Assembly: GCA_902589795.1 (NCBI GenBank)
Contig: CACIUJ010000009.1
Location: 1 to 33,672 of the forward strand
Direction: 5' to 3'
Origin: an uncultured Pelagibacteraceae bacterium
GTDB taxonomy: Bacteria > Pseudomonadota > Alphaproteobacteria > Pelagibacterales > Pelagibacteraceae
DNA: 33,672 nucleotides
Position 1 is the stretch's first letter, and every line of letters begins with the position of its first letter. Position numbers and translations under genes: made by a program. The notes beneath the pieces were generated by a model. The model saw only the letters and a list, made by a program, of their open reading frames with translations, was not told where the DNA came from and made no database searches. Positions 1 to 9,951 of the stretch are shown here, one piece after another.

Positions 1-1637
1 AGTCTTTCACGCCTTACATGTATTCAACTTATCAAAGAAATTTAATGTTAAAAACAGAATGTGAAGCAGATCCATCTTATAAAAAGAAAATAGTTATTTT
101 AGGTGGAGGACCAAATAGAATTGGCCAAGGTATAGAGTTCGATTACTGCTGTTGTCAAGCAAGTTTTTCTTTGAAGAAAGCAGGATACGAAACGATAATG
201 ATAAATTGTAATCCTGAAACGGTTTCTACAGATTATGATACTAGTGATAGATTATATTTTGAGCCTTTAATTGAAGAATATGTTCATAACATAATTTTAA
301 AAGAAAAATCTAAAGGTAGCTTGTTAGGTATAATTGCTCAATTTGGTGGACAAACTCCAATTAAATTAGCAAAATTTCTTCATGAAAATTCATTGCCCAT
401 CTTAGGAACTCAATATTCATCGATTGATCTTGCAGAAGACAGAGACAGATTTAGAAAACTTTTGATTCAATTAAAATTAAAACAAGCAAATAGTGGAATT
501 GCTAAATCCTACAATGAAGCAATTAAAATTGCTAATAAAGTTGGTTTACCTTTAGTTGTTAGGCCTTCTTATGTTTTGGGTGGCAGAGCAATGGAAATAG
601 TTCACGAAAAAAATCAATTAAAAAACTTTGTGGAAGAAGCTTTTAAAGCTGCAGAAAATAACCCTATATTAATAGATAAGTTTATTAATAATGCAATGGA
701 AGTTGATGTTGATGCTATTTCGGACGGAAAAGAAGTGTTTGTTGCTGGAATAATGCAACACATTGAGGAAGCAGGAATTCATTCGGGTGACTCAGCCTGC
801 TGTTTGCCGCCAGTAGCTATTAAAAAAGAATTAATAGCCGAAATTAAAAATCAAACTAAAAAATTAGCATTAGCATTAAAAGTAAAGGGTTTTATGAATG
901 TGCAATATGCAATAAAAAATGATGAAATTTATATAATTGAAGTAAATCCAAGAGCAAGTAGAACTGTTCCGTTTGTTTCAAAAGCCAAGGGTATTCCTTT
1001 AGCAAAAATAGCTTCAAGAGTAATGACGGGTGACAAATTATCAAATTTTAATTTAACAAATAAAAATAAGAATATGTATGCAGTAAAAGAAGCTGTGTTT
1101 CCATTTAATAAGTTTCCAAATGTGGATGTGTTACTAGGTCCTGAAATGAAATCCACTGGAGAAGTAATGGGAATTGATAAAGATTTTGGTCTTGCATATG
1201 CAAAAAGTCAAATTTCTTCTGGAAATTCATTGCCTACAAAAGGATTAGCATTTATCTCTTTAAAGGATAAACACAAAAATGAAGGAATAGATTTAGCGAA
1301 AAAATTAGTTGAATTAAATTTTACTCTTTGCGGTACTGAAGGCACTGCAAATACAATTCAAAAAAACGGTATTAAATGCAAAAAAATAAATAAAGTTAGC
1401 GGAGGGTCTCCACATATCGTGGATGTATTAAATGCAAAAAAAATTGCATTAGTAATCAATACTGGAGGAGGAAAAAGAGCTTACCGTATTTTAGATTCAA
1501 CTTCGTTAAGGAGGGCTACTTTAATTAATAAAGTCCCTTATTGCACAAATATGTCTACTGCTTATGCTTGTTTGGAAGCTATAAAATCTCTTAAATCAAA
1601 AAAAATTACCGTCACCTCTCTCCAAGACATTAAATAA
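1..1637 (+). CDS. carB: Carbamoyl-phosphate synthase large subunit, C-terminal half (5' truncated by window edge)
   Basis: This is the ammonia-handling large subunit of carbamoyl-phosphate synthase, which makes carbamoyl phosphate for pyrimidines and arginine. The frame is open to the left edge: codons before the first ATG (position 18) read SFTPY and lead into MYSTY, matching the CarB linker, so the gene starts outside the window. About 540 of the usual ~1070 residues are present. They cover the second ATP-grasp half (GGGPNRIGQGIEFDYCC near the start, then PSYVLGGRAMEIV and IIEVNPRASRTVPFVSKA). The C-terminal MGS-like allosteric domain follows (LCGTEGTANTIQKNGI, then VINTGGGKRAYRILDSTSLR). 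It ends 41 bp from the convergent oxygenase gene. The family assignment is secure; only the N-terminal half is unseen. Confidence 0.97.
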   Translation, partial: SFTPYMYSTYQRNLMLKTECEADPSYKKKIVILGGGPNRIGQGIEFDYCCCQASFSLKKAGYETIMINCNPETVSTDYDTSDRLYFEPLIEEYVHNIILKEKSKGSLLGIIAQFGGQTPIKLAKFLHENSLPILGTQYSSIDLAEDRDRFRKLLIQLKLKQANSGIAKSYNEAIKIANKVGLPLVVRPSYVLGGRAMEIVHEKNQLKNFVEEAFKAAENNPILIDKFINNAMEVDVDAISDGKEVFVAGIMQHIEEAGIHSGDSACCLPPVAIKKELIAEIKNQTKKLALALKVKGFMNVQYAIKNDEIYIIEVNPRASRTVPFVSKAKGIPLAKIASRVMTGDKLSNFNLTNKNKNMYAVKEAVFPFNKFPNVDVLLGPEMKSTGEVMGIDKDFGLAYAKSQISSGNSLPTKGLAFISLKDKHKNEGIDLAKKLVELNFTLCGTEGTANTIQKNGIKCKKINKVSGGSPHIVDVLNAKKIALVINTGGGKRAYRILDSTSLRRATLINKVPYCTNMSTAYACLEAIKSLKSKKITVTSLQDIK

Positions 1638-1678
1638 ATAATATTAAAACTTTGTATTAATATGGTTGTAATTTAAGG

Positions 1679-2341
1679 CTATTTTACTTGCCAGTCTGTA
1701 GGGAATGTAACATAATTAACTTGTAAACATCTTCTCTCTTTTTTAATTTCTTTTTTTTCCATGCCGTGCCATGTATTTGGTCCACTTGTAAAAAAATATC
1801 CATAATTATTTTTATAAGGAACCGTTTTAACTTTATTTAATTTTTCATCATAAAAATCTGTACCTAAGTCTTCAGATTCGTTAAATGGGTTTGCAAAAAA
1901 AAGACCTGAAATTAATTTTTCTTTAATATCACAGTGAGGTTTTAACCAAAATCCTTGGCGATCACATATTACTTCAATTCTTACATATGAATTCGAAAGA
2001 TTTTTTTTTATTAAATCACTAATATAACCGTGAATATCTTTTGATCTAAGTTCTTCAATTAAATTAATAAGACTTGGAAAATCTTTTGAATTATCCTTAC
2101 TAACAAAACGTCTAAATTTTATTGCCTTTCCACCACTTGAGATACCTTCTCTAAATTTTCCCTCACCTCCATCAACAGCCCTGGTTCCGTCATAATTTAT
2201 ATTCATTTTAGTTAAGTCTGTAATTTCAGTGTTACAAATTTCTTTAATAGCATCCTCTGTTAATGGTTTGTTTAATTCCCAATGACTAAAGGGTGTACTA
2301 AAATGTTTAGATCTTTTTTTTAAAGAGTTCAAAAATTCCAT
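1679..2341 (-). CDS. 2-oxoglutarate/Fe(II)-dependent oxygenase, substrate unknown
   Basis: A 220-residue protein of the double-stranded beta-helix dioxygenase superfamily. The iron triad is visible: an HxD motif at H136-x-D138 (KPHCD), a distal histidine H192 (NTWHGM), and an arginine at R203/R204 (KERRCLQVNY) that would bind 2-oxoglutarate. Such enzymes hydroxylate proteins, lipids or small molecules; prolyl-hydroxylase-like members share this layout. No signal peptide or membrane segment is seen. It lies 4 bp downstream of the ELM1-like gene on the same strand, so the two are probably cotranscribed and may act in one pathway. The superfamily call rests on the spacing of the metal ligands. 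The substrate cannot be inferred. Confidence 0.82.
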   Translation of the reverse strand: MEFLNSLKKRSKHFSTPFSHWELNKPLTEDAIKEICNTEITDLTKMNINYDGTRAVDGGEGKFREGISSGGKAIKFRRFVSKDNSKDFPSLINLIEELRSKDIHGYISDLIKKNLSNSYVRIEVICDRQGFWLKPHCDIKEKLISGLFFANPFNESEDLGTDFYDEKLNKVKTVPYKNNYGYFFTSGPNTWHGMEKKEIKKERRCLQVNYVTFPTDWQVK

Positions 2342-2345
2342 TTAA

Positions 2346-3293
2346 TTATTTTTCTATTTTATTTTTTATTTCAGCTGCTATTCTTTGTGCTTCATTGTGT
2401 TTATTGTATGTCCAAGTTTCTACTTTTTCACCTAAATTTCTTGTAATTCCCATTTGGCTAAATAATTCAAAAAATCTTTTAAACCTATAATTATTTTTTT
2501 TTGCCTTCATGTGGGCCACAAATATAGGTTTACCTGAAGTTGCGGCTTCTGAAATCATGGATGTAGAATCGCATGTAACTACTACATAATTTGCAAGTGC
2601 ATAAGCAGACAAATACGCTTGTTTATCTACTTTGGTTACAACATAACCGCATGAACTCATTTCTTTTATGGCCAAATCAATAATTTCTTTTGGGGTACGC
2701 ATTGATGGAATTACGATCGTTTTATAACCACTGGAAACAAAACTTGATTTTATCTGATTAAATATTTTAATTATTTGATCTGATTTAAAACTATAATATT
2801 TATTTGGCCCACCTAAGATTAATGAAACTATTTTTTCACTTTTGATCTTATCAACTAAATATTGTTTGGCTTGAATTATTTCTTTTTCAGTTATGTAATG
2901 TATTGCGCCTTTGGAACTATAAATATTACTACCTTTTAAATTATCATGTTCTGGAGCTACTATTGCATCAAAATTTTTGAAATCTACTTTTGGATCTTGG
3001 ATGTGAATTGTAAATATTTTCAAATTCCTTCTCTTAAGAAAAATTGATGGTATTACACTTTTTCTTCCACAAGAAATTATTAAATCTGGAATTTCGTTTT
3101 CAGTTATATAAATTTTATCTTTTAAAATTATTTGTGAAACAGGTGTAAATTTAGGTGGTATTAAATTCCAAGGAAAACTCAATCTAACAATTTTGTGGTT
3201 AAACTCAGCTTTCAATGCCTTTGCCAAACCTTCTACTTGGCTGATCATTCCATGCATACCTTGGGTTAAAAGTAAGGCTTTTAGCTTTTTCAT
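2346..3293 (-). CDS. ELM1/DUF1022-family protein, GT-B-like fold
   Basis: A 315-residue member of the family named after plant mitochondrial fission protein ELM1, common in alphaproteobacteria. Visible landmarks are the N-terminal LLTQGMHGMISQVEGLAKAL segment (8-27), the GRKSVIP block near 76-82, the IHIQDPKVDFKNFDAIVAPEHD block (about 97-117), and CDSTSMISEAATSGKPIFVA (241-260). The last resembles the donor-binding end of GT-B glycosyltransferases. Bacterial members have no firmly established reaction; a role in envelope sugar or lipid transfer is a guess from the fold. It is first in a two-gene minus-strand unit with the 2OG oxygenase and is divergent from guaC (95 bp between starts). Confidence 0.8.
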   Translation of the reverse strand: MKKLKALLLTQGMHGMISQVEGLAKALKAEFNHKIVRLSFPWNLIPPKFTPVSQIILKDKIYITENEIPDLIISCGRKSVIPSIFLKRRNLKIFTIHIQDPKVDFKNFDAIVAPEHDNLKGSNIYSSKGAIHYITEKEIIQAKQYLVDKIKSEKIVSLILGGPNKYYSFKSDQIIKIFNQIKSSFVSSGYKTIVIPSMRTPKEIIDLAIKEMSSCGYVVTKVDKQAYLSAYALANYVVVTCDSTSMISEAATSGKPIFVAHMKAKKNNYRFKRFFELFSQMGITRNLGEKVETWTYNKHNEAQRIAAEIKNKIEK

Positions 3294-3388
3294 AGATACT
3301 TTTATATATTCCTAATTTTTATTTATCCACAGCATAATAAATATGTTTCCTTTAAAATAATAAACCTTTATACCTCCTCTATGGAAAT

Positions 3389-4420
3389 ATGCGTATTGAA
3401 GAAGATATCAAGCTGGATTATGCCGATGTTCTATTTCGGCCAAAGCGCAGTACCCTATCTAGTCGTAAAGACGTAGAGTTGCAACGAACCTACAAATTTA
3501 AATATAGCAATCATCAATGGACGGGTGTTCCTATTATGGCTGCTAATATGGATGGTGTTGGGGAAATAGAAGTTGCCAAAAACTTGTCATCTTACAAAAT
3601 AATGACATGTTTAACAAAACAACATGATCTTAAAACAATTAAACGTAATTCATCCATAAAAGGAATTCACAAGAATTTAATTTTAAGTACCGGAACAAGT
3701 AATGAAGACTACAAAAGACTTAATGAAATAATGAAAGAATGTAGTTTTTTTGAATTTATATGTATCGATATTGCAAATGGTTATTCTGATCATTTTAGTA
3801 AATTTGTAAGTTCAGTAAGAGAAAAATATCCCACTAAAACTATTATTGCAGGAAATGTAGTTACGGCAGATATGACACAAGAATTAGTTATGAATGGAGC
3901 CGACATTGTTAAGGTTGGTATTGGCCCAGGAAGTGTTTGTACAACTCGAATTCAAACAGGAGTTGGTTACCCTCAGCTTAGTGCTGTTATAGAGTGCGCT
4001 GATGCAGCTCATGGATTAGGTGCTCATATAATTGCTGATGGTGGATGCACGTGCCCAGGAGATGTTGCAAAAGCATTTGGTGGTGGTGCTGATTTTGTTA
4101 TGTTGGGAGGAATGTTTGCTGGTCATGAAGAAGGTGGTGGAAAAAAGGTAAAAAAAAATGGATCTCAATTTATTGAATTTTATGGATCAAGTTCAGATAC
4201 AGCGCTTGAAAAACATTATGGAGGACTTTCGAGTTATAGAAGTAGTGAAGGAAAAAAAGTTCAATTAAAATATCGTGGTAAAATAAAAGATACCGTGCAA
4301 AATATATTGGGTGGTTTAAGGAGTAGTTGTACATATGTTGGGGCCCCTTCTCTCAAACAACTAAGTAAGTGCACAACTTTTGTAAGAGTTAACCAACAAT
4401 ATAATGATACTTTTGAGTAA
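3389..4420 (+). CDS. guaC: GMP reductase
   Basis: This enzyme reduces GMP to IMP with NADPH, linking guanine nucleotides back to the IMP branch point. At 343 residues it matches the E. coli GuaC type (about 347) and has no CBS domains, which separates it from IMP dehydrogenase. Conserved blocks are [14 protein letters not shown] (8-21), [12 protein letters not shown] (48-59), the catalytic loop [20 protein letters not shown] with nucleophile C184, and [31 protein letters not shown] (216-246). The first ~105 bases are about 44% G+C by hand count, and all five arginines there use CGN codons, unlike the AGA-rich surroundings. It is divergent from the ELM1-like gene and 48 bp upstream of trxB. 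Confidence 0.95.
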   Translation: MRIEEDIKLDYADVLFRPKRSTLSSRKDVELQRTYKFKYSNHQWTGVPIMAANMDGVGEIEVAKNLSSYKIMTCLTKQHDLKTIKRNSSIKGIHKNLILSTGTSNEDYKRLNEIMKECSFFEFICIDIANGYSDHFSKFVSSVREKYPTKTIIAGNVVTADMTQELVMNGADIVKVGIGPGSVCTTRIQTGVGYPQLSAVIECADAAHGLGAHIIADGGCTCPGDVAKAFGGGADFVMLGGMFAGHEEGGGKKVKKNGSQFIEFYGSSSDTALEKHYGGLSSYRSSEGKKVQLKYRGKIKDTVQNILGGLRSSCTYVGAPSLKQLSKCTTFVRVNQQYNDTFE

Positions 4421-4468
4421 AATTAAAAAACTTTAAAATTAATTAAAAGTACCCATATTAGTTAAAAT

Positions 4469-5419
4469 ATGAATAATAATTCAAAAAAACATTCTAAAGT
4501 CTTAATTATAGGATCTGGACCCGCTGGATATACTGCTGCAGTTTATGCGGCTAGAGCAATGTTAAAGCCTATGCTTGTACATGGCATGGAGCCTGGCGGG
4601 CAATTATCAACAACTACTGATGTAGAAAATTATCCAGGATTTTCAAAAGTTATCCAAGGTCCTTGGTTAATGGATCAAATGAAAGATCAGGCAAAAGCTG
4701 TCGGAACGGAAATGATTGAGGATCATATTACTTCTGTAAACTTAAAATCTAAACCGTTTGAAGCTGTTGGAGATGGTGGGCAAAAATATACGGCAGACTC
4801 AATTATTATTTCAACGGGAGCTCAGGCAAGATGGCTTAATATAGAGTCAGAGAAAAAATTTAGAGGATTTGGAGTTTCGGCGTGCGCGACTTGTGATGGC
4901 TTTTTCTTTAAAGATAAAACTGTTGCAGTAGTTGGAGGAGGCAATGCAGCTGTTGAGGAAGCAATGTTTTTAACTAAATTTGCTTCAAAAGTTAAACTAA
5001 TACATAGAAGAAATGCTTTAAGAGCTGAAAAAATGCTTCAAGAGAAATTAATGGCTAACAAAAAAATTGAAATTATTTGGGATAGTGTTGTTGAAGAAGT
5101 TATTGGAGATAATGAACCAAAAAATGTTAAAGGATTAAAAATTAAGAATGTAAAAACAAATAAGGTAGAAGAATTAAAAATAGATGGCTTATTTATTGCT
5201 ATCGGACATGATCCGGCTACTTCTCTTTTTAAAGGTCAGCTCAATATGGATAAAGAAGGATATATAGTTACCAAACCAGACTCTACTGTGACTAATGTAC
5301 CTGGTGTTTTTGCAGCAGGAGATGTTAAAGATAAAATATTTAGACAGGCAGTTACTGCAGCCGGAATGGGATGCATGGCTGCACTTGAAGCTGAAAAACA
5401 TTTGTCATCTAAAGCTTAA
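4469..5419 (+). CDS. trxB: Thioredoxin-disulfide reductase
   Basis: A cytoplasmic flavoenzyme that passes NADPH electrons to thioredoxin. At 316 residues it has the usual low-molecular-weight TrxR length. The FAD-binding GSGPAG is at 15-20, followed by MEPGGQLSTTTDVENYPGF. The redox-active CATC pair is C139/C142 (SACATCDGFFF), the NADPH-binding GGGNAA is at 156-161, and the C-terminal FAD motif is GVFAAGDV followed by AVTAAGMGCMAALEAE. The N-terminus carries a short polar leader (MNNNSKKHSK). Its stop codon directly abuts the stop codon of the convergent aminotransferase gene (0 bp gap), leaving no separate terminator space. Confidence 0.97.
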   Translation: MNNNSKKHSKVLIIGSGPAGYTAAVYAARAMLKPMLVHGMEPGGQLSTTTDVENYPGFSKVIQGPWLMDQMKDQAKAVGTEMIEDHITSVNLKSKPFEAVGDGGQKYTADSIIISTGAQARWLNIESEKKFRGFGVSACATCDGFFFKDKTVAVVGGGNAAVEEAMFLTKFASKVKLIHRRNALRAEKMLQEKLMANKKIEIIWDSVVEEVIGDNEPKNVKGLKIKNVKTNKVEELKIDGLFIAIGHDPATSLFKGQLNMDKEGYIVTKPDSTVTNVPGVFAAGDVKDKIFRQAVTAAGMGCMAALEAEKHLSSKA

Positions 5420-6634
<1,215 letters not shown>

Positions 6635-6639
6635 TTACT

Positions 6640-8790
6640 ATGGAAAATACATATCAAGAAAATTCGTCAGATCCAATTGATAAAGACTTCTTATTAGGAA
6701 AAAAGTTAGAAGGTGGAATTAAACTATCTACTGTTTCTGATTTTAAGCCTGCGGGCGACCAGCCTGGGGCTATAAAAAAGTTAATTTCAGGAATTAAAGA
6801 CAAAAAAAATGATCAAGTTCTATTAGGTGTAACTGGATCTGGCAAAACATTTTCTATGGCAAAAATAATTGAGGCAGTAAATAGACCTGCTTTAATTCTA
6901 GCTCCCAATAAGACTTTGGCTGCTCAATTATATGGGGAGATGAAAACTTTTTTTCCAAACAATGCTGTAGAATATTTTGTATCTTACTATGATTATTACA
7001 CTCCAGAAGCTTATGTACCAAGATCTGACACCTACATAGAAAAAGAAGCATCGATTAATGAACAAATAGATAGAATGCGACATTCAGCAACTCGTTCTCT
7101 GCTGGAAAGAGATGATGTGATTATTGTAGCAAGCGTCTCCTGCATTTACGGATTGGGTTCGGTTGAATCCTATAGCAAAATGACTTTGGGAATTAAAAAA
7201 AATCATGAACAAAATCGAGAACAAATTATAAAAACTTTAGTTAACCTTCAATATAAACGAAACGACCAAAACTTTCATAGGGGTACGTTTAGAGTAAGAG
7301 GAGACAATTTAGAAGTTTTTCCTTCTCATTTGGAAGATAGAGCTTGGAGAATTTCTTTATTTGGAAACAAGGTTGAAAAAATTGTTGAATTTGATCCCCT
7401 AACTGGAAACAAAACTAATGATTTAAATTTAATTAAATTATATGCAAATAGCCACTATATAACTCCCAGACCTACTATTGAACAAGCGATTGTAGAAATA
7501 AAAAAGGAATTAGAAATTACTTTAAAAAAACATAAATCTGAAAATAAACTTTTAGAAGCACAAAGATTGGAGGAAAGAACACGATTTGATTTAGAAATGA
7601 TAGAGGCAACAGGTACCTGCGCTGGTATAGAAAATTACTCTAGATTTTTAACAGGAAGAAAGCCTGGAGAACCACCTCCTACTCTCTTTGAATATTTTCC
7701 AGATAACACTCTAGTTTTCGTTGATGAAAGTCATGTAACAGTTCCACAATTAAATGGAATGTATAAAGGTGACCATACAAGAAAAAAAACTTTGTCTGAA
7801 TATGGTTTTAGACTTCCTTCATGTATGGATAACCGTCCTTTAAAATTTCAGGAATGGGACGCTATGAGAACACAAACTATTTTTGTTTCAGCTACTCCAG
7901 GTCCCTGGGAACTTGAACAAACATCTGGAAAATTTGTAGACCAAGTAATTAGGCCCACTGGATTGTGTGATCCTGAAGTTCAAATTAGACCTGCAAAAAA
8001 TCAAGTTGATGATCTTTTGGGTGAATGTAAAGAGATGGCCAAAAAAGATTTTAGATCATTAGTAACAACTTTAACAAAAAAAATGGCTGAAGATTTAACT
8101 GAATACCTTCATGAAAATGGAGTAAAGGTAAGATATATGCATTCCGACATAGACACTTTGGAAAGAATTGAAATTATGCGGGATTTAAGAATGGGTGTTT
8201 TTGATGTCCTTGTAGGAATTAATTTATTAAGAGAAGGATTAGATATTCCTGAGTGTGCCCTTGTAGCAATATTAGATGCAGATAAGGAAGGTTTCTTGAG
8301 GTCAGAAAGATCTTTAATTCAGACAATCGGAAGAGCAGCAAGAAACGTTGAAGGAAAAGCAGTTTTATATGCTGATAAAAAAACTAAAAGCATTGAAAAA
8401 GCAATTGAAGAAACTGACAGAAGAAGAAATTTGCAATTGGCATATAATAAAAAAAATAATATTAACGCAACTTCAATTAAAAAAGAAATAACAGATATTT
8501 TAGAAAGTATATATGAAAGAGATTATGCAAAAATTAATGTTGATACTTCTATTGGTCACAATTTAAAAAAACATTTAAAATCTCTTAAGAAAAAAATGAA
8601 AGAAGCTGCGGAAAATCTCGAGTTTGAGGAAGCTGCTAAAATTAGAGATGAAATTAGAAAATTAGAAGCTGACGAATTAGAGATTGGAATTAATCCAAAA
8701 ATAAGACAGTCTAAGCTTCAAAATAAAACTTATCCTGAGGGAAGATCAACTCAAGGTAAACCAGGAACTAAACCAAAAAGAAAAAGATGA
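6640..8790 (+). CDS. uvrB: Excinuclease ABC subunit B
   Basis: The damage-verifying helicase-like subunit of nucleotide excision repair. It is loaded by UvrA and recruits UvrC for incision. At 716 residues it is slightly longer than the E. coli protein. Walker A GVTGSGKT is at 63-70, followed by [14 protein letters not shown], the beta-hairpin region [20 protein letters not shown], the DESH helicase box (VFVDESHVT), SATPGPWE, and [13 protein letters not shown] with QTIGRAARN (motif VI). A UVR coiled-coil motif ([20 protein letters not shown]) lies near 640-670, followed by a basic tail. Its last bases overlap the start of the next gene (ATGA, 4 bp), the first of several tight joins in an operon that also contains uvrC. 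Confidence 0.98.
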   Translation: MENTYQENSSDPIDKDFLLGKKLEGGIKLSTVSDFKPAGDQPGAIKKLISGIKDKKNDQVLLGVTGSGKTFSMAKIIEAVNRPALILAPNKTLAAQLYGEMKTFFPNNAVEYFVSYYDYYTPEAYVPRSDTYIEKEASINEQIDRMRHSATRSLLERDDVIIVASVSCIYGLGSVESYSKMTLGIKKNHEQNREQIIKTLVNLQYKRNDQNFHRGTFRVRGDNLEVFPSHLEDRAWRISLFGNKVEKIVEFDPLTGNKTNDLNLIKLYANSHYITPRPTIEQAIVEIKKELEITLKKHKSENKLLEAQRLEERTRFDLEMIEATGTCAGIENYSRFLTGRKPGEPPPTLFEYFPDNTLVFVDESHVTVPQLNGMYKGDHTRKKTLSEYGFRLPSCMDNRPLKFQEWDAMRTQTIFVSATPGPWELEQTSGKFVDQVIRPTGLCDPEVQIRPAKNQVDDLLGECKEMAKKDFRSLVTTLTKKMAEDLTEYLHENGVKVRYMHSDIDTLERIEIMRDLRMGVFDVLVGINLLREGLDIPECALVAILDADKEGFLRSERSLIQTIGRAARNVEGKAVLYADKKTKSIEKAIEETDRRRNLQLAYNKKNNINATSIKKEITDILESIYERDYAKINVDTSIGHNLKKHLKSLKKKMKEAAENLEFEEAAKIRDEIRKLEADELEIGINPKIRQSKLQNKTYPEGRSTQGKPGTKPKRKR

Positions 8791-9536
8791 AAAATAAAAA
8801 TTTATTAATCACTGGTGGAGCAACTAGAGTGGGTAGAGCTATAGCGCTGCATTTTGCTAAAAGAGGTTGGAATATCGGGCTTCACTATTTTCGCTCATCT
8901 TCAAAGGCTAAAAAATTAAAAAAAATCATAGAACAAAACTTTGTAAAAGTAGCTTTAATAAAAGCTGATCTCAAAAATCCAAAACAAACAGAAAAAATTA
9001 TAGCTTTAGGAAAAAAAAAACTTGGTACAATTGATTGTCTTGTAAATAATGCCGCTTTATTTGAAAAAGATGACATAGTAAATTTCACAACTAAAGGCTG
9101 GAATGACCATTTAAATATCAATCTTCTTGCCCCAGCCATTTTAATTAAATATTTTACCAAACAAGCTTCAAAAAAAACTGTGTCTAATATAATCAATATT
9201 ATTGATCAGAGAATATTTAAACTTACTCCTTTTTTCATGTCATACACTATTAGCAAAAGTGGTTTACAAACTTTAACTAAAACTATGGCTATGCGATTAG
9301 GACCAAATATTAAAGTTAATGCTATTGCCCCTGGACCAACGATAAAAAGCAAAAGACAAACTGATGGACACTTTAAAAATCAAGTAAGATCTACGCTTCT
9401 AAAAAAATCTGTTCGACCAGAGGATATTTGTGATACCGTTGAATTTTTAATTAATAATAATTCTATAACAGGACAAATTATAGCTGTTGATAGTGGCCAA
9501 AATTTATCGTGGAATAAGAAAAATGAAAAAGAATAA
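8787..9536 (+). CDS. SDR-family oxidoreductase, probable pteridine (dihydromonapterin/dihydrofolate) reductase
   Basis: A 249-residue Rossmann-fold short-chain dehydrogenase. Two features point to the pteridine reductase branch (PTR1/FolM). The dinucleotide loop is TGGATRVG (9-16), fitting the TGx3RxG signature with R14 where general SDRs lack it. The catalytic set is D140-Y153-K157 (INIIDQRIF, then YTISKSG), with aspartate in the place of the usual SDR serine and the same 13-residue D-to-Y spacing as in PTR1. The cofactor is therefore probably NADPH and the substrate a dihydropterin or dihydrofolate. It overlaps uvrB by 4 bp and the folB-like gene by 14 bp, so it is translationally coupled to a pterin enzyme. 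Substrate specificity is inference; another SDR activity remains possible. Confidence 0.75.
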   Translation: MKNKNLLITGGATRVGRAIALHFAKRGWNIGLHYFRSSSKAKKLKKIIEQNFVKVALIKADLKNPKQTEKIIALGKKKLGTIDCLVNNAALFEKDDIVNFTTKGWNDHLNINLLAPAILIKYFTKQASKKTVSNIINIIDQRIFKLTPFFMSYTISKSGLQTLTKTMAMRLGPNIKVNAIAPGPTIKSKRQTDGHFKNQVRSTLLKKSVRPEDICDTVEFLINNNSITGQIIAVDSGQNLSWNKKNEKE

Positions 9537-9951
9537 TTTTAAAATTGTAGAACTAAAACCTATAAAAGAAAAAAGTACAATTAAAAGAACTGTATTTATT
9601 AAAGACTTTATTATTAAAGAAATAATAGGTTTTTACAAACATGAAAAAATAAAAAAGCAAAAAATAAAATTCAATGTAGTTTTGAATGTTAGTCAAGGCT
9701 CTGTTCCAGATGAAAAAAATATAAAAAGTATAGTAGATTATGAAAAAATTACGAATACATTAAAAAATTTAACTAAAAGTAAAAAATATAATTTTTTAGA
9801 AAGTTTAGCAGAAGATTCGTTTGAGAAAATATTTGAAGATAAAAGAATTTATGCTGTAACAATTAAAATTGAAAAACTAGAAGCAATTAAAAATGCTAAG
9901 TCAGTTGGTGTAGAAGTTTTTAAAACAAGAAAAGATTATGAGGGATCTTGA
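9523..9951 (+). CDS. folB: Dihydroneopterin aldolase family protein (FolB/FolX-like)
   Basis: The protein is about 142 residues from the ATG at 9523. An in-frame TTG at 9487 would add 12 residues deep inside the preceding gene and is less likely. The family carries out retro-aldol cleavage of 7,8-dihydroneopterin to hydroxymethyl-dihydropterin and glycolaldehyde in folate synthesis; the FolX paralogue epimerises the triphosphate. Visible landmarks are [19 protein letters not shown] (E41), VDYEKI (Y73), [17 protein letters not shown], and K118 in [19 protein letters not shown], corresponding to the Glu/Tyr/Lys active-site set of FolB. It overlaps the upstream SDR gene and the downstream uvrC by 14 bp each. 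FolB and FolX cannot be separated from the sequence alone. Confidence 0.8.
   Translation: MKKNNFKIVELKPIKEKSTIKRTVFIKDFIIKEIIGFYKHEKIKKQKIKFNVVLNVSQGSVPDEKNIKSIVDYEKITNTLKNLTKSKKYNFLESLAEDSFEKIFEDKRIYAVTIKIEKLEAIKNAKSVGVEVFKTRKDYEGS

Noticed and set aside
1641..1663. Possible terminator hairpin after carB (ATATTAA ... TTAATAT, 9 nt loop)
   Set aside because: The stem is entirely A/T and has no following T-run; such pairs are expected often at this base composition.
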